Of a DNA stretch of 35,746 nucleotides, positions 7,256 to 16,528 are shown in pieces. The notes beneath the pieces were generated by a model, which ran no database searches, was not told where the DNA came from, and saw nothing but the letters and a program-made list of their open reading frames with translations. This DNA is from Candidatus Zipacnadia bacterium (GTDB taxonomy: Bacteria > Armatimonadota > Zipacnadia > Zipacnadales > UBA5352), in contig JALGVA010000054.1 of assembly GCA_029820295.1 (NCBI GenBank), forward strand, positions 1 to 35,746. Direction: 5' to 3'. The translations under genes and the position numbers were made by a program. The number at the start of each line of letters is the position of its first letter. The first letter of the stretch is position 1.

Positions 7256-10162
7256 CTACAGCTCCGCCAACTCCGTCAGCGCGTCCAGGATCTCGATGCG
7301 TACCCGGTCCTGCACCGCGCGGTCCTTGACCTCGTCCCAGCGGTAGTTCGGCTGCGTGTCCATCGCCATCACGCGATCGACCGCGGTCGTGAGCAGCTCG
7401 CGCGCGGGCGCCAGGCGCTCGGCGGGTGCGCCGTCGGCCTCCAGCTCGTCAATCCGGTCGCGCAGGATGGTCAGGTACTCGTAGTCCTCGATGCCCTCGC
7501 GGATGGCCTCCATGTACTTGGCGGGCGTGACCGAGGTGTCGTCGATGTACGTGGGGCAGTAGGGCCCGTTGCCCGGCGCCGGGTACTCATTCCAGCACGA
7601 CACTCGCCCGTTGTCGCCGAAGGCCCAGAAGTTCGAGCCGATCCCGCCGATGCCGAAGGCGTGCCACTCCTGCACCAGGTAGTAGCTGAACGGGTCAAAG
7701 GTGCGCGCGGGACCGTCGGCGCTGTAGAGCCAGATCTGCTTGCCCTGCCCGCGCATCTCCTCGATCAGCTCGGTGTACCACTCGCCACGCGTGAGGAACT
7801 GGTGACGATAGGGGCAGATGGCGTCGATGGCGTCGAACATCTCCAGCAGCGCATCCTCGATGTTCCCCGGCTGCGGGTCCTCCCAGGTCACGATCCCCGG
7901 CGCGGCGGCCTCGATGGCGTTGGCCCAGGTGGTGATGGTCCGGTACTGCTCGCGGTCGTGCGGCTCATCAACGAGAAGTATGCCGAGCTGGTCGGGGCGC
8001 AGGCCCAGCTCGACCATGTGATCGGCCCAGAAGCGGGCCCAGCCGCCGACCTTGTTGGCGAACACCTGTGTGCCCATCTGCGTTCCATCGAAGCTGTCGC
8101 CGACCGCCGCGAAGACCATGTACATCTTCGCGTCCGGCCAGAGGCGCACCCACGCATCGAAGCGGTCCGTGCTCGGGGCCTCGATGATGTTGCCCTCGTC
8201 GTCGAAGCGGCCGGACTTGATCGACGAGCCGCCCGCCCATGGCGCGTTCACGTAGTGCTCCTGCAGGTGCCGCAACACCGCGTCGAAGTTCTCCGGCGTC
8301 AGGCCGTAGGTTTCCTGCGAGTCCGTGTAGGTCCAGCCACCCACCAGCAGCGTAGTCTCATCCGGGAAGCGCAGCGGGTAGATCCGCAGTCGCACGGGTA
8401 CCTGGGCCGAGAAGCCGGTCGCCGAGGATAGCTCGACGGCGCCCTCGTGCAGGCCAGGCTCGATCTCCGGGCGGTTGATCGCGACCCAGACCTGCCGCGT
8501 CATGCCGCGCGGCACGTCGATCTCCCAGGCCCCGCCGGACATCTCCGCCTCGGGCAGCGCCGCCGCGACCGAGGTGAACCAGCGGGTGCCCACGTGCTCG
8601 ACCTGGTGCACCGAGATCCACTCGGGATTGTCGCCGCCGGGCAGGCCGGTGATGCGCAGGCGCAGGTGCTCATCGTGGTCTGAGGCGTTGGTGATGTTGA
8701 ACACATCCGCCCGGTACTCGTTGTTCATCATCGCGACCTCGACCGCCGCCGGTGCGTCATCCACCGGCTCCTCCGATGGAGCCAGCGGCTCCCAACGGTG
8801 CTGGTCCCAGAGGCGCAGCCCAGGCTTGCCCTGCGCGCGCCACACGTCCGCCTGCAGCCGGAAGATCTCCACCTCGAGCGTGGTCATCGGCAGGATGGCG
8901 ATGAAGCCGTCCATGTCGATGGGCGCCATCTCGGCGATGGCGGTCTCGAGGTCGTCGGCGCGCGCGGACAGCTCCGCGCGGGCGCCGGGGGGCAGCTCGG
9001 CAAGGTCCTCGCGCACGGCCGCGAGATCGCGCTCGAACTGCGCGGCGATCAGCCGATTGATGCGCGCCTGCTCGAGGTGCGTCTGCACGTCCTCGAGCGG
9101 CTCGGTGTCGTAGGCCTGCGCGAGCCACGCGTCGTCGCCGCGGAAGACCTCGATTTCGTCGCAGAACAGGTAGTGCTCCGTCGGCTCGATGACGAGCTGC
9201 AGGTAGCGACCGTGGGTGCGGAGGTCGCCGGTGAAGATGGGGCGCACGGCGTACTCGCCGAACGGGGGCAGCGTGTGGTCGGCGAGGTACATCCTCACGA
9301 GGTCGCCGAGGGGATGCCACAGGTTGCCGTCGAGGCTCACGTACATGAGGATGCTGGCCGGCCAATGGACGCCCGCGACTCCCGCCGCGGTGTTGAACGA
9401 CACGCCGCGGATGGGCCGGTCCTCGCCGAGGTCGATGGTCACGTACTTCAGGTTCGTGCCGCTCCAGCCGACGGTCGTCGGCCGCGTCCAGAAGTGCCCT
9501 TGGCTGTACTCGCCATCGGTGAGCTGCGTCACGTCGCCTTCATCCCGGGTGTAACCGTAGGCCGGCGCCGGCGTCATCGTGTACGGCCGGCCGAGCGCCA
9601 TGTTCTCGCCCAGGTCCGGCAGCGTCATGTCGGCCCCATCCTCGACCTGCGCCAGCGTCACCTCGGCGACCGCGACCTCGCCCGGACCGGCGACCTCGCC
9701 GCGCACGTGAGCCGGGTCGGCCCAGATCTGCACCTCAACATCGGCGCTGAGCGTGCGGAAGCTGGCGGCGATGCGCTGCCATTCGGTCTCAGGCCGCGCG
9801 GCCACGATAGTGAGTTCGGCCTGCTCGGGCAGGTCGATCACGCGAATGGTCGGCAGCAGCGCGCCATCGCTGCGCACCAGCGCCTCGATGCGGTACTCGG
9901 CGTCGGGTGTCAGAAAGTCGGGCTGCTGGCGCACCGCGCCGTCGGCGCGGGCGTCGGCCTGCCAGCGCATCACGGCGCCGCCCTGCGGGCCGTCGGTCGG
10001 GACACGCTGCCAGGCGCTGCCCGCGGGCACACCCCAGCTCGCCGGCACAGTCGCGCCGACCGCGTCGGCCTCGGCGAAGTCCGGGTTGACGATGGCGTCG
10101 GGCGCGGCGCCCGCCGGCAGGCAGATGCAGGCGACGATGAATGCGATCGGCAGAGAGCGCAT
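7256..10162 (-). CDS. Secreted DUF4091/GH123-like hydrolase with discoidin-like module
   Basis: A 968-aa protein. The open frame extends further upstream, but the start at 10162 is favoured by AGGAGG 7 nt before it and a signal peptide directly after it (1-19). A short CBM-like jelly roll (AIVNPDFAEAD) comes first. A discoidin-like module follows at about 186-340 (NMALGRPYT), closely related to the one in the next gene. A helical, possibly coiled-coil, linker lies at about 350-410. The C-terminal half resembles DUF4091/GH123: LLVDEPHD near residue 729 gives the adjacent Asp-Glu pair used by GH123 for substrate-assisted cleavage of N-acetylgalactosaminides, and REGIEDYEYL near 884 is typical of DUF4091. 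It is the first gene of the minus-strand operon, 35 bp before the GH42-like gene. Activity on N-acetylhexosamine is inferred, not shown. Confidence 0.72.
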   Translation of the reverse strand: MRSLPIAFIVACICLPAGAAPDAIVNPDFAEADAVGATVPASWGVPAGSAWQRVPTDGPQGGAVMRWQADARADGAVRQQPDFLTPDAEYRIEALVRSDGALLPTIRVIDLPEQAELTIVAARPETEWQRIAASFRTLSADVEVQIWADPAHVRGEVAGPGEVAVAEVTLAQVEDGADMTLPDLGENMALGRPYTMTPAPAYGYTRDEGDVTQLTDGEYSQGHFWTRPTTVGWSGTNLKYVTIDLGEDRPIRGVSFNTAAGVAGVHWPASILMYVSLDGNLWHPLGDLVRMYLADHTLPPFGEYAVRPIFTGDLRTHGRYLQLVIEPTEHYLFCDEIEVFRGDDAWLAQAYDTEPLEDVQTHLEQARINRLIAAQFERDLAAVREDLAELPPGARAELSARADDLETAIAEMAPIDMDGFIAILPMTTLEVEIFRLQADVWRAQGKPGLRLWDQHRWEPLAPSEEPVDDAPAAVEVAMMNNEYRADVFNITNASDHDEHLRLRITGLPGGDNPEWISVHQVEHVGTRWFTSVAAALPEAEMSGGAWEIDVPRGMTRQVWVAINRPEIEPGLHEGAVELSSATGFSAQVPVRLRIYPLRFPDETTLLVGGWTYTDSQETYGLTPENFDAVLRHLQEHYVNAPWAGGSSIKSGRFDDEGNIIEAPSTDRFDAWVRLWPDAKMYMVFAAVGDSFDGTQMGTQVFANKVGGWARFWADHMVELGLRPDQLGILLVDEPHDREQYRTITTWANAIEAAAPGIVTWEDPQPGNIEDALLEMFDAIDAICPYRHQFLTRGEWYTELIEEMRGQGKQIWLYSADGPARTFDPFSYYLVQEWHAFGIGGIGSNFWAFGDNGRVSCWNEYPAPGNGPYCPTYIDDTSVTPAKYMEAIREGIEDYEYLTILRDRIDELEADGAPAERLAPARELLTTAVDRVMAMDTQPNYRWDEVKDRAVQDRVRIEILDALTELAEL

Positions 10163-10318
10163 GACAGGTCCTCCTCGCGGCCGGGCTGGCTGCGCGCACA
10201 GATTACGCGCGCGGGGGCCGGTGACCTCCCGGCCGGGCCGACCGGAGGACATCGTGCTCGCGCCGAGGAAGCGGCCCGCCGAGCGCGCCCATCGCGACCG
10301 TCCCGGGGATGAGACCAG
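10163..10318. other. Divergent intergenic region between two secreted-enzyme genes
   Basis: This 156-bp gap separates oppositely directed start codons, so it should hold promoters for both the minus-strand operon and the + strand lyase-like gene. It is very GC-rich and I could not identify a convincing -35/-10 pair on either strand. A short GCCGG/CCGGC inverted repeat lies near 10217-10233. Confidence 0.4.
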
Positions 10319-13300
10319 ATGCCGACAAGGATCGCCGCCGCCGTCGCGCTGCTGACGCTGAGCGCCGCCTGCGCGTGGGCGCAGCCGACCGAAGTCACGC
10401 TCGTGAACCCCTCGTTCGAGGAGGGCGCAGACGAGGGCGGCGTACCCGCCGGGTGGACCCTCTACGGCAGCGTGGGGGAAGACAGGGCCGTAGGCATTGC
10501 CGAGCTGGATGACGGGCACGCGCTGCTGCTCTCCGACGCCGACCCGAGCGCCGAGATCGGCGTCTTCCAGGACTTCCCGGTCGCGGGCGGCTTGGCCTAC
10601 TGCGTGACCGCGTCGGTGCGCCGCGTCGGCGACGCCTCGCCGGGCGGCGCCAACCTGCAGCTCCGCTTCCTCCCCGGAGACTACTACGAGCAGACCGGAC
10701 TGGCGGCGGAGTCGGCGGATGGCTTCAACGACATCACGCTCTACGCGGTCGCGCCCGAGAACGCGACCATCGGCCGCATCTACCTCTACACGCACGCCGA
10801 GCCGACGCCGAAGGTGATGGTGAACACCGTGACTGTCGAAGCAGGAGTGGAGATGCCGGTCTTCCCTGACGGCCCCGCGCCCGATCCGGTCCCGCCGCAG
10901 TATGACGCGCTCAAGGACCTGCACCTGACCACGGTGCTGGTCGAGGGCGGGGAGCCGGCCGCGGTCATCGTCCGGCCCGCATCCGGGGAGCACGACGCCG
11001 AGGCCGAGGCGATCCAGCAGGCCATCGCCGACGTGACCGGCGTGACCGTGCCCGTGGTCACCGATGCCGACCCGGCCGCTGCGCTCCCGCCGCAGACCAA
11101 CCTGATCGTGCTGGGCAGCCGCGACTGGAACGCGACCATCGAGGGCCTCTACGAGGGCTTCTTCACGCTGGTGGACGCCAAGTACCCCGGCCCGGGCGGC
11201 TGGGTGGTGCGCTCAATCCACAACCCGTTCGGCAACGGGCGCAACGTCATCCTCGCCGGCGCGAGCGAGGCGGCTCAGGTCGCTCCCGCGACCGATGCGC
11301 TCATCGCACACCTGCGCGAGGCCGGCGGCCGTCGGGGCGAGCTGAGCGTGGGCTGGCTGCGCGAAATCAGGCTCAGCGATCAGTACCAGGTGCCACGCGC
11401 CCCCGAGGAGATAGAGATCTGGGAGGCGTCGGGCAGCTACGGCTCGTCCGGCTACTTCGGCTGGAACATCATCAGCAAGCACATGGCCGCCTACTACGAG
11501 ACCGGCGACGAGTATCACGCGCGCGAGTTCCTGCGCCTGGCCTTCCCCGACGACGAGGCCATCGCCGAGATCGAGCGGCTGGATGGCGAGCGCATCGAGA
11601 ACAAGCACGACCCGCTGGCCGGGCCCTATCACTACTCCGCGCACATGATGGTCATGTTCTGGGACCTGATCGAGGAGGACCCGTTCTTCACCGACGAGCA
11701 GCGGCTGCAGATCACGAACGCCCTCGCGCGCCAGCTCACCCACCGCGCGGTCGAGGGTGTCTACGGAGACACCGCGCCGCCGCCGCATGTGGGCAACCGC
11801 CACGGCGACTGGTCGGCGATGTCGCTCTACGCGCTGGCGCGCTACTTCGCGCGCGACTACGACGATCCGGTCTGGGACGCCGCGCTGCGCTCGAGCGAGA
11901 TCTACTTCTCGGGCATCGAGAACAGCGCGTGGCTGGCGGGCAACAACGACCACCTGTTCTGGTACACCAGCTACTACGACCCGATCCTCGACTACATGCA
12001 CCTGTCGGGCTACCGCGGTGGGATGGACAACCTCAAGCAGGCGCTGAGGACCCAGGACATCCTGTTCACCGGGACTGAGGACGACTGGGGGCTGCGCGCC
12101 TCGTCGCTGAACTTCCTGCACCGCGCCGCGGCCATCACCGGCGACGGGCGCTTCGTGTTCTACCGCAACCGCACGGGCCTCGACACCGATGTCTTCCGGC
12201 TCGGCCAGTCGTGGTGGCCCACGCACATCCCGCCGCGCGCGCCGACCGAGCTTGTGGGCACGTGGACGCTGCAGCCGATGCCCGAGCCGATGTGGGCCGC
12301 GCGCGGCTCAGGTATCCCGCTGCAGCAGCAGTTCCTGTGGGGCACCTGGCGTAACACCCTCGACGACCGCGGCGACCTGGTGATGATCAAGGGTCACAAC
12401 GGCGGCGGGCGCCTGCCCTACCACACCTTCTCGATTATGGAGCAGCGCCTCGCCGACCGCACGCTGCTCAAGGGCTACCGCACGCAGGTGCTGACCTCCG
12501 CCGATGGCATGGTCGAGCCGATCGTGGCCATGGATTCGGGGCTGCTCGACCACGGCACGGTGGGCGAGACGCTCTACGCGGTTGGCGACGTGCCCGCGAT
12601 GGCCTTCGCCGACTGGCGGCGCAGCTTCATCCAGCGCACAGGGCGCTACGCGCTCTTCGTCGATGACCTGGGCTTCCGCACCGACAGCGACAACGTGAAG
12701 GTCGAGACCGAGTGGAACACCGTCGGCGGCGCGTGGAACGCGCGGCGCAACGTGCTGGCGATCCAGGGCACCGGCCCGGCCGCGGAGCGTGAGGGGTGGA
12801 TCGAGCGGCGCGCACTGGACGCGGACGTGATCTGCGGCCCGGGCACGCCCGAGGAGCTGCTCTCGAACCTGGACAGCATCGACATCGTGCTGCTCAAGGC
12901 CGCTGAGCCCGGCACGTGGATGGAGCTGCCCTTCACGCTCGACGAGCCGGTGACCGGGCAAGTCTACGCCGACCTGCTCGATTACACCGACCGCGGTATC
13001 CTGCGCATCTGGCTCGACGGTGAGCCGATCGTCGATGGCGTCAATCACTATGCGCCGGCGGCGACGCGCTCGCTGGCAGACCTGGGCGAGCACACGCTGG
13101 CGGCGGGCGAGCACACCATGCGCGTCGAGGTCAGCGCGGGCCGGCCCGAGAGCGAGCGCATGTACGTCGGCCTGGTGGGCGTCGCCATCCGACCCGAGGG
13201 CGTCGCGGATGCGCGGTCGCAGGTCTTCGAGCTGCACCCGTCGGACGTGCTGCAGGCCGAGGGCGGTGGCATCGTGGTCATGCGGTGGCTGGGCGCCACG

Positions 13301-14953
13301 CGCGAGGGCCAGCACCGCATCTTCTTCCACCTGCTGGCGCACCGCGACAGCGCCGCGGCCGACGCACTCGCGTGCTACCGCATCGCCGACAATGCGGCGG
13401 CTCTCGCGCTGCCCGAGGCGGCGGTCGCCTTCACCGGCGAGTGGGAGGGCGTGACGGCCGCTGTGGGCGTGCTCGCATCGGATCACCTGTTCGCACGCGG
13501 CCTGACCGCCTCACCCCTGGCGAGCGCGACGGCACCCGTGACCATCGACTGGGACTTCAGCGCCGGCACGCTGGCGGCATCGGCCGACGAGGCGGCCGTT
13601 CTGACGGTCAGGACCGCCGATGGCGAGCGCGAAATCGCCATCGCCCCGGGCGAGACCGTGTCCGCTGATGCGATGCCCGACGCGAACGTACTCGCCCACC
13701 TGGGCCAGCAGCTCTCCGCCCATCTCGCCGAGGGCCGTGCGCGGCGCGATCAGCAGCGTGCCGCCGCCGCCGAGCCCGCCACGGTCACGGCGCCGGAGAT
13801 CGCGCCCGAGATGACCGCCGAGATCGGCGGCGCGCCGGTGGCGGCGATCACCATCCCGCGCGAGGGCGGCGACCTGACCGCCCTCGCCGAGGGCACGACC
13901 GTGCACCTGCTCGCGGCCGACGGCTCCGACGCGGGCACGATGCAGACCGACGGCCCGATCCGCGTCATGGCCTGGTGGCCCGCACATGAACTGCTGCTGG
14001 TCGGCTGCGAGGACGAGCGGGTCATCGCCTTCGGCCTCGACGGCGAGCGGCGCTGGAGCTTCGTGTCGGAGATGGACCAGGCGGTGTGGGAGGCGGGCAA
14101 GCAGTACTGGTTCAAGTCGGCCTACCCGGGCATCCACGGCCTCGCCACCGGCACCTTCATCGGCGGCGAGAGCCAGGCGTTCGTGGGCAGCGCATGCACG
14201 CTCGAGATTCTCGACGGCGACGGGCAACTCGTCCGCCGCATGCCCGTCTTCTGGGGCAACGGCTGGAAGTTCCGGCTCATTGACGGGCCGGGCGATGCGC
14301 GCCGGCTGCTGGTGGCGCGCTGGCCCAACGGCACCGACACGCTGGCCGTGATCAACTCCGAGACGCTGAGTCAGACGAAGAGCTTCTACGGCGTGCCCGC
14401 GGGCCACACCATGGTCGGTGGCTGGACGCAGCAGAACCGCACCGGGATCATCTACGAGGACATGGACGGCGACGGGACGCGCGAGCTGGTGACGGCCACC
14501 AACGGCATCTGGAACCGCGTGACCGTGTTCAGCGACGAGGGCGCGCCGCTCTTCAACGCGCAGTTCGGCCCCGGTGAGAGCAATCGGCCCTACTCGACCA
14601 TGCGCGATTTGGCCGTGGCCGACCTCGATGGCGATGGCGACCGCGAGATCCTCGTGGCCATCGCCGAGGGGCTCATCGTTACGCTCGACCACGAGTGTCA
14701 GAAGGTCTGGGCCACGCGCCTGCCCTCGCCGCCGACACAGCTCGAGGCGATCACGCCCGCCGGCGCGGAGCTGCCCGTGATCCTCGCCGGCTGCGAGGAC
14801 GGGACGGTGGTGCGGCTGAACGGGGCGGGCGAGATCGTGGCGCTGGGCAGCGCCGGCGGCCGCGTCGCGACGACGACCGTCGCCGACACGCCGGCCGGCC
14901 CGCTCGCGGTCATGGCGACCTCCGAGGGCGCGGTCAGCGGCTGGCGGATGTAG
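10319..14953 (+). CDS. Very large secreted lyase-like protein with C-terminal beta-propeller
   Basis: A 1544-aa protein with a signal peptide (1-21, cleavage after AWA). A CBM4/9-like module (VNPSFEEG, about 26-165) is followed by a segment at about 193-345 that resembles the N-terminal domain of GH67-type enzymes (LIVLGSRDWN, VILAGASEA). Residues about 375-630 are helix-rich with many Trp, Tyr and His (HVGNRHGDWSAMS, GNNDHLFWYTSYYD), like an (alpha/alpha) toroid lyase. A beta-sandwich and a PA14/CBM-like insert follow at about 660-960. The last 380 residues look like a beta-propeller carrying two FG-GAP-like acidic loops, DMDGDGTRE near 1380 and DLDGDGDRE near 1435. The ribosome-binding site is weak, but the start is supported by the signal peptide. 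It ends 6 bp before a converging gene. Uronate polysaccharide cleavage is a guess from the fold. Confidence 0.6.
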   Translation: MPTRIAAAVALLTLSAACAWAQPTEVTLVNPSFEEGADEGGVPAGWTLYGSVGEDRAVGIAELDDGHALLLSDADPSAEIGVFQDFPVAGGLAYCVTASVRRVGDASPGGANLQLRFLPGDYYEQTGLAAESADGFNDITLYAVAPENATIGRIYLYTHAEPTPKVMVNTVTVEAGVEMPVFPDGPAPDPVPPQYDALKDLHLTTVLVEGGEPAAVIVRPASGEHDAEAEAIQQAIADVTGVTVPVVTDADPAAALPPQTNLIVLGSRDWNATIEGLYEGFFTLVDAKYPGPGGWVVRSIHNPFGNGRNVILAGASEAAQVAPATDALIAHLREAGGRRGELSVGWLREIRLSDQYQVPRAPEEIEIWEASGSYGSSGYFGWNIISKHMAAYYETGDEYHAREFLRLAFPDDEAIAEIERLDGERIENKHDPLAGPYHYSAHMMVMFWDLIEEDPFFTDEQRLQITNALARQLTHRAVEGVYGDTAPPPHVGNRHGDWSAMSLYALARYFARDYDDPVWDAALRSSEIYFSGIENSAWLAGNNDHLFWYTSYYDPILDYMHLSGYRGGMDNLKQALRTQDILFTGTEDDWGLRASSLNFLHRAAAITGDGRFVFYRNRTGLDTDVFRLGQSWWPTHIPPRAPTELVGTWTLQPMPEPMWAARGSGIPLQQQFLWGTWRNTLDDRGDLVMIKGHNGGGRLPYHTFSIMEQRLADRTLLKGYRTQVLTSADGMVEPIVAMDSGLLDHGTVGETLYAVGDVPAMAFADWRRSFIQRTGRYALFVDDLGFRTDSDNVKVETEWNTVGGAWNARRNVLAIQGTGPAAEREGWIERRALDADVICGPGTPEELLSNLDSIDIVLLKAAEPGTWMELPFTLDEPVTGQVYADLLDYTDRGILRIWLDGEPIVDGVNHYAPAATRSLADLGEHTLAAGEHTMRVEVSAGRPESERMYVGLVGVAIRPEGVADARSQVFELHPSDVLQAEGGGIVVMRWLGATREGQHRIFFHLLAHRDSAAADALACYRIADNAAALALPEAAVAFTGEWEGVTAAVGVLASDHLFARGLTASPLASATAPVTIDWDFSAGTLAASADEAAVLTVRTADGEREIAIAPGETVSADAMPDANVLAHLGQQLSAHLAEGRARRDQQRAAAAEPATVTAPEIAPEMTAEIGGAPVAAITIPREGGDLTALAEGTTVHLLAADGSDAGTMQTDGPIRVMAWWPAHELLLVGCEDERVIAFGLDGERRWSFVSEMDQAVWEAGKQYWFKSAYPGIHGLATGTFIGGESQAFVGSACTLEILDGDGQLVRRMPVFWGNGWKFRLIDGPGDARRLLVARWPNGTDTLAVINSETLSQTKSFYGVPAGHTMVGGWTQQNRTGIIYEDMDGDGTRELVTATNGIWNRVTVFSDEGAPLFNAQFGPGESNRPYSTMRDLAVADLDGDGDREILVAIAEGLIVTLDHECQKVWATRLPSPPTQLEAITPAGAELPVILAGCEDGTVVRLNGAGEIVALGSAGGRVATTTVADTPAGPLAVMATSEGAVSGWRM

Positions 14954-14959
14954 TGAGAC

Positions 14960-16387
14960 CTACGCCCGCTCGAACATGGGGTTCACGTGCCGCCCGAGGA
15001 CTACGCCCGGGCCGTAGTCATCCGCGGTGAATGCCGGCTTCAGCGTCCAGCACTGGCGCCGGAACGGGTCGAGAATCCCCGCCGGGTGGTACTGCTGTCC
15101 GTGGCAGCGCCACTCGCGCGCGCGCCGCACATTGGCGATCGCCTCCGGCACGCCCGGGATGGCCTCGACCGACTCCTGCCGCCGATCCGCCGGGATCAGC
15201 TCCCGCCCCAGCGCCGCGCAGGCCAGCACGATCAGCGCCTGCTCGGGCGTGATCGAGCCGCACGCCTCGCTCAGCTCCGGCGGCAGGTAGCCCGAGGCGT
15301 TCCCCGCCGCCACGATCTCCTCCGCGACGGCTGCGGGCGCCACTGCCTCCAGGCGCGCCGCCGGCCGCCCCTCGCGCTGCGCCGGGCCCATCACGTGGGG
15401 CACCTCGTAGCTCTCGGCGGGCGCCGACACACGCTTCGCGAGCAGGAACAGCAGCTCCGCCGCGCTCAGCTCGTCGGTGAAGATCGGCCCACCGCGCTCC
15501 ATGACCGCCTCCGCGCCGCGCAGTACCACTTCATCCGAGACGCGCACCGGCCGTGCGCCAAACCGCTCATCCAGCCCCGCGACATCGGTCCACTCGATGC
15601 CCGTCTGCGCGAGTAGCGCGCGCACCAGGCGCTCGAAGTTCTCGAGAATCAGCGGGATGGAGACACCGTCGATCATCGCAGGCGGCCGCCACTCGTGCGG
15701 CGGCGGCGCCGCGCCACGCCCGAAGTTGATAGCGTCGGGGAAGCGCTCCATCACGGTGATGACCGGGTGGCAGCCGAACATGGCCGTAAAGTCGTACTCG
15801 CGCACGCGCCCGGTCAGATAGCCCTCGACCTTCGCGAGCTGCTCCTCGAACCCGGGCGTGTCGCGGTAGAACTGGTCGAAGGCGAAGCCGGCCTGATAGC
15901 CGCCTATGAGCAGGTTCTGGCAGAACCAGACGATGTTCGTGCCGGGCAGGCGGAAGGGCGAGTACAGGAACGGCTTGCCCAGCCGCCCGGCGGCGAAGAC
16001 GATCTGGGCGGCGAAGGTGCCGCCGTGCTGAGTCAGGCCCGAGCACTTGCCGAAGATGCGCTGCAGCGCCTGGAAGCCGGGCAGCTCGCGGAAGAGCACG
16101 CGCTCGACGCCCTCGAACCAGCCGAGCTGTGAAACCTCCTCGGCGGTGGTCGGGTGCACCGAGCCGCGGTCGAAATGCAGGCTGACGTCGTGGCGGCGGA
16201 TGGCGTCGATAACCGCGCGCTGGCCGTGGCGCTCCATGAAGCGCGCCTTCTCGCCGTGGATGTGGAAGCAGCCGGTGAGACCGTGGCGGGCCATGACCCG
16301 GGCGAGCTGCCCCGGCAGCCGATGAACCGGATGATCCGGCGGCGAGAAGAAGTCCTCGGTGTCGAAGTAGATCAGCGCGTACATCAT
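14960..16387 (-). CDS. Polysaccharide deacetylase-like protein
   Basis: A 475-aa protein that opens MMYALIYFDTEDFFSPP, resembling the first acidic motif of deacetylase-like TIM barrels. It continues with HGLTGCFHIHGEKARFMERHG and DVSLHFDRGSVHPTT, which offer His and Asp ligands where NodB-type proteins bind metal, although the spacing (H-x6-H) differs from the standard H-x3-H. The frame is open far upstream, but GGAGG lies 5 nt before the first ATG (16387) and 8 nt before the second (16384), so the start is one of these two. No signal peptide is visible, suggesting a cytoplasmic protein. It is divergent from glmM and converges on the lyase-like gene. Enzymatic activity is uncertain; assignment is to a fold, not to a reaction. 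Confidence 0.6.
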   Translation of the reverse strand: MMYALIYFDTEDFFSPPDHPVHRLPGQLARVMARHGLTGCFHIHGEKARFMERHGQRAVIDAIRRHDVSLHFDRGSVHPTTAEEVSQLGWFEGVERVLFRELPGFQALQRIFGKCSGLTQHGGTFAAQIVFAAGRLGKPFLYSPFRLPGTNIVWFCQNLLIGGYQAGFAFDQFYRDTPGFEEQLAKVEGYLTGRVREYDFTAMFGCHPVITVMERFPDAINFGRGAAPPPHEWRPPAMIDGVSIPLILENFERLVRALLAQTGIEWTDVAGLDERFGARPVRVSDEVVLRGAEAVMERGGPIFTDELSAAELLFLLAKRVSAPAESYEVPHVMGPAQREGRPAARLEAVAPAAVAEEIVAAGNASGYLPPELSEACGSITPEQALIVLACAALGRELIPADRRQESVEAIPGVPEAIANVRRAREWRCHGQQYHPAGILDPFRRQCWTLKPAFTADDYGPGVVLGRHVNPMFERA

Positions 16388-16438
16388 GGGCACCTCCCGG
16401 CGTCGCCCGTGGCTTGGACGGTATTCGAGCGCCGACCG

Positions 16439-16466
16439 CCCCGGCCCTCCCGGGAGGAAGCCGGGG
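16439..16466. repeat. Inverted repeat in the deacetylase/glmM divergent region
   Basis: CCCCGGC (16439-16445) pairs with GCCGGGG (16460-16466), and between them lies the 12-bp palindrome CCTCCCGGGAGG (16446-16457), with only an AA bulge at 16458-16459. It sits 52 bp from the deacetylase start and 62 bp from the glmM start, so it could be an operator or an RNA hairpin in the leader of either gene. Confidence 0.5.
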
Positions 16467-16528
16467 ACCGCAGGGCGAACCATCACCTGACGGATCTCCC
16501 CGTGCCGCATGGTGCCGTGAGGTGAGTG

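Noticed and set aside
4917-7346. 809-codon + strand open frame
   Set aside because: Low-complexity His/Arg/Ala/Gly composition and it is the mirror of the GH42-like gene, which has clear protein signatures.
10163-10993. N-terminal extension of the GH123-like gene
   Set aside because: The signal peptide and AGGAGG place the start at 10162; the upstream part overlaps the start of the divergent lyase-like gene.
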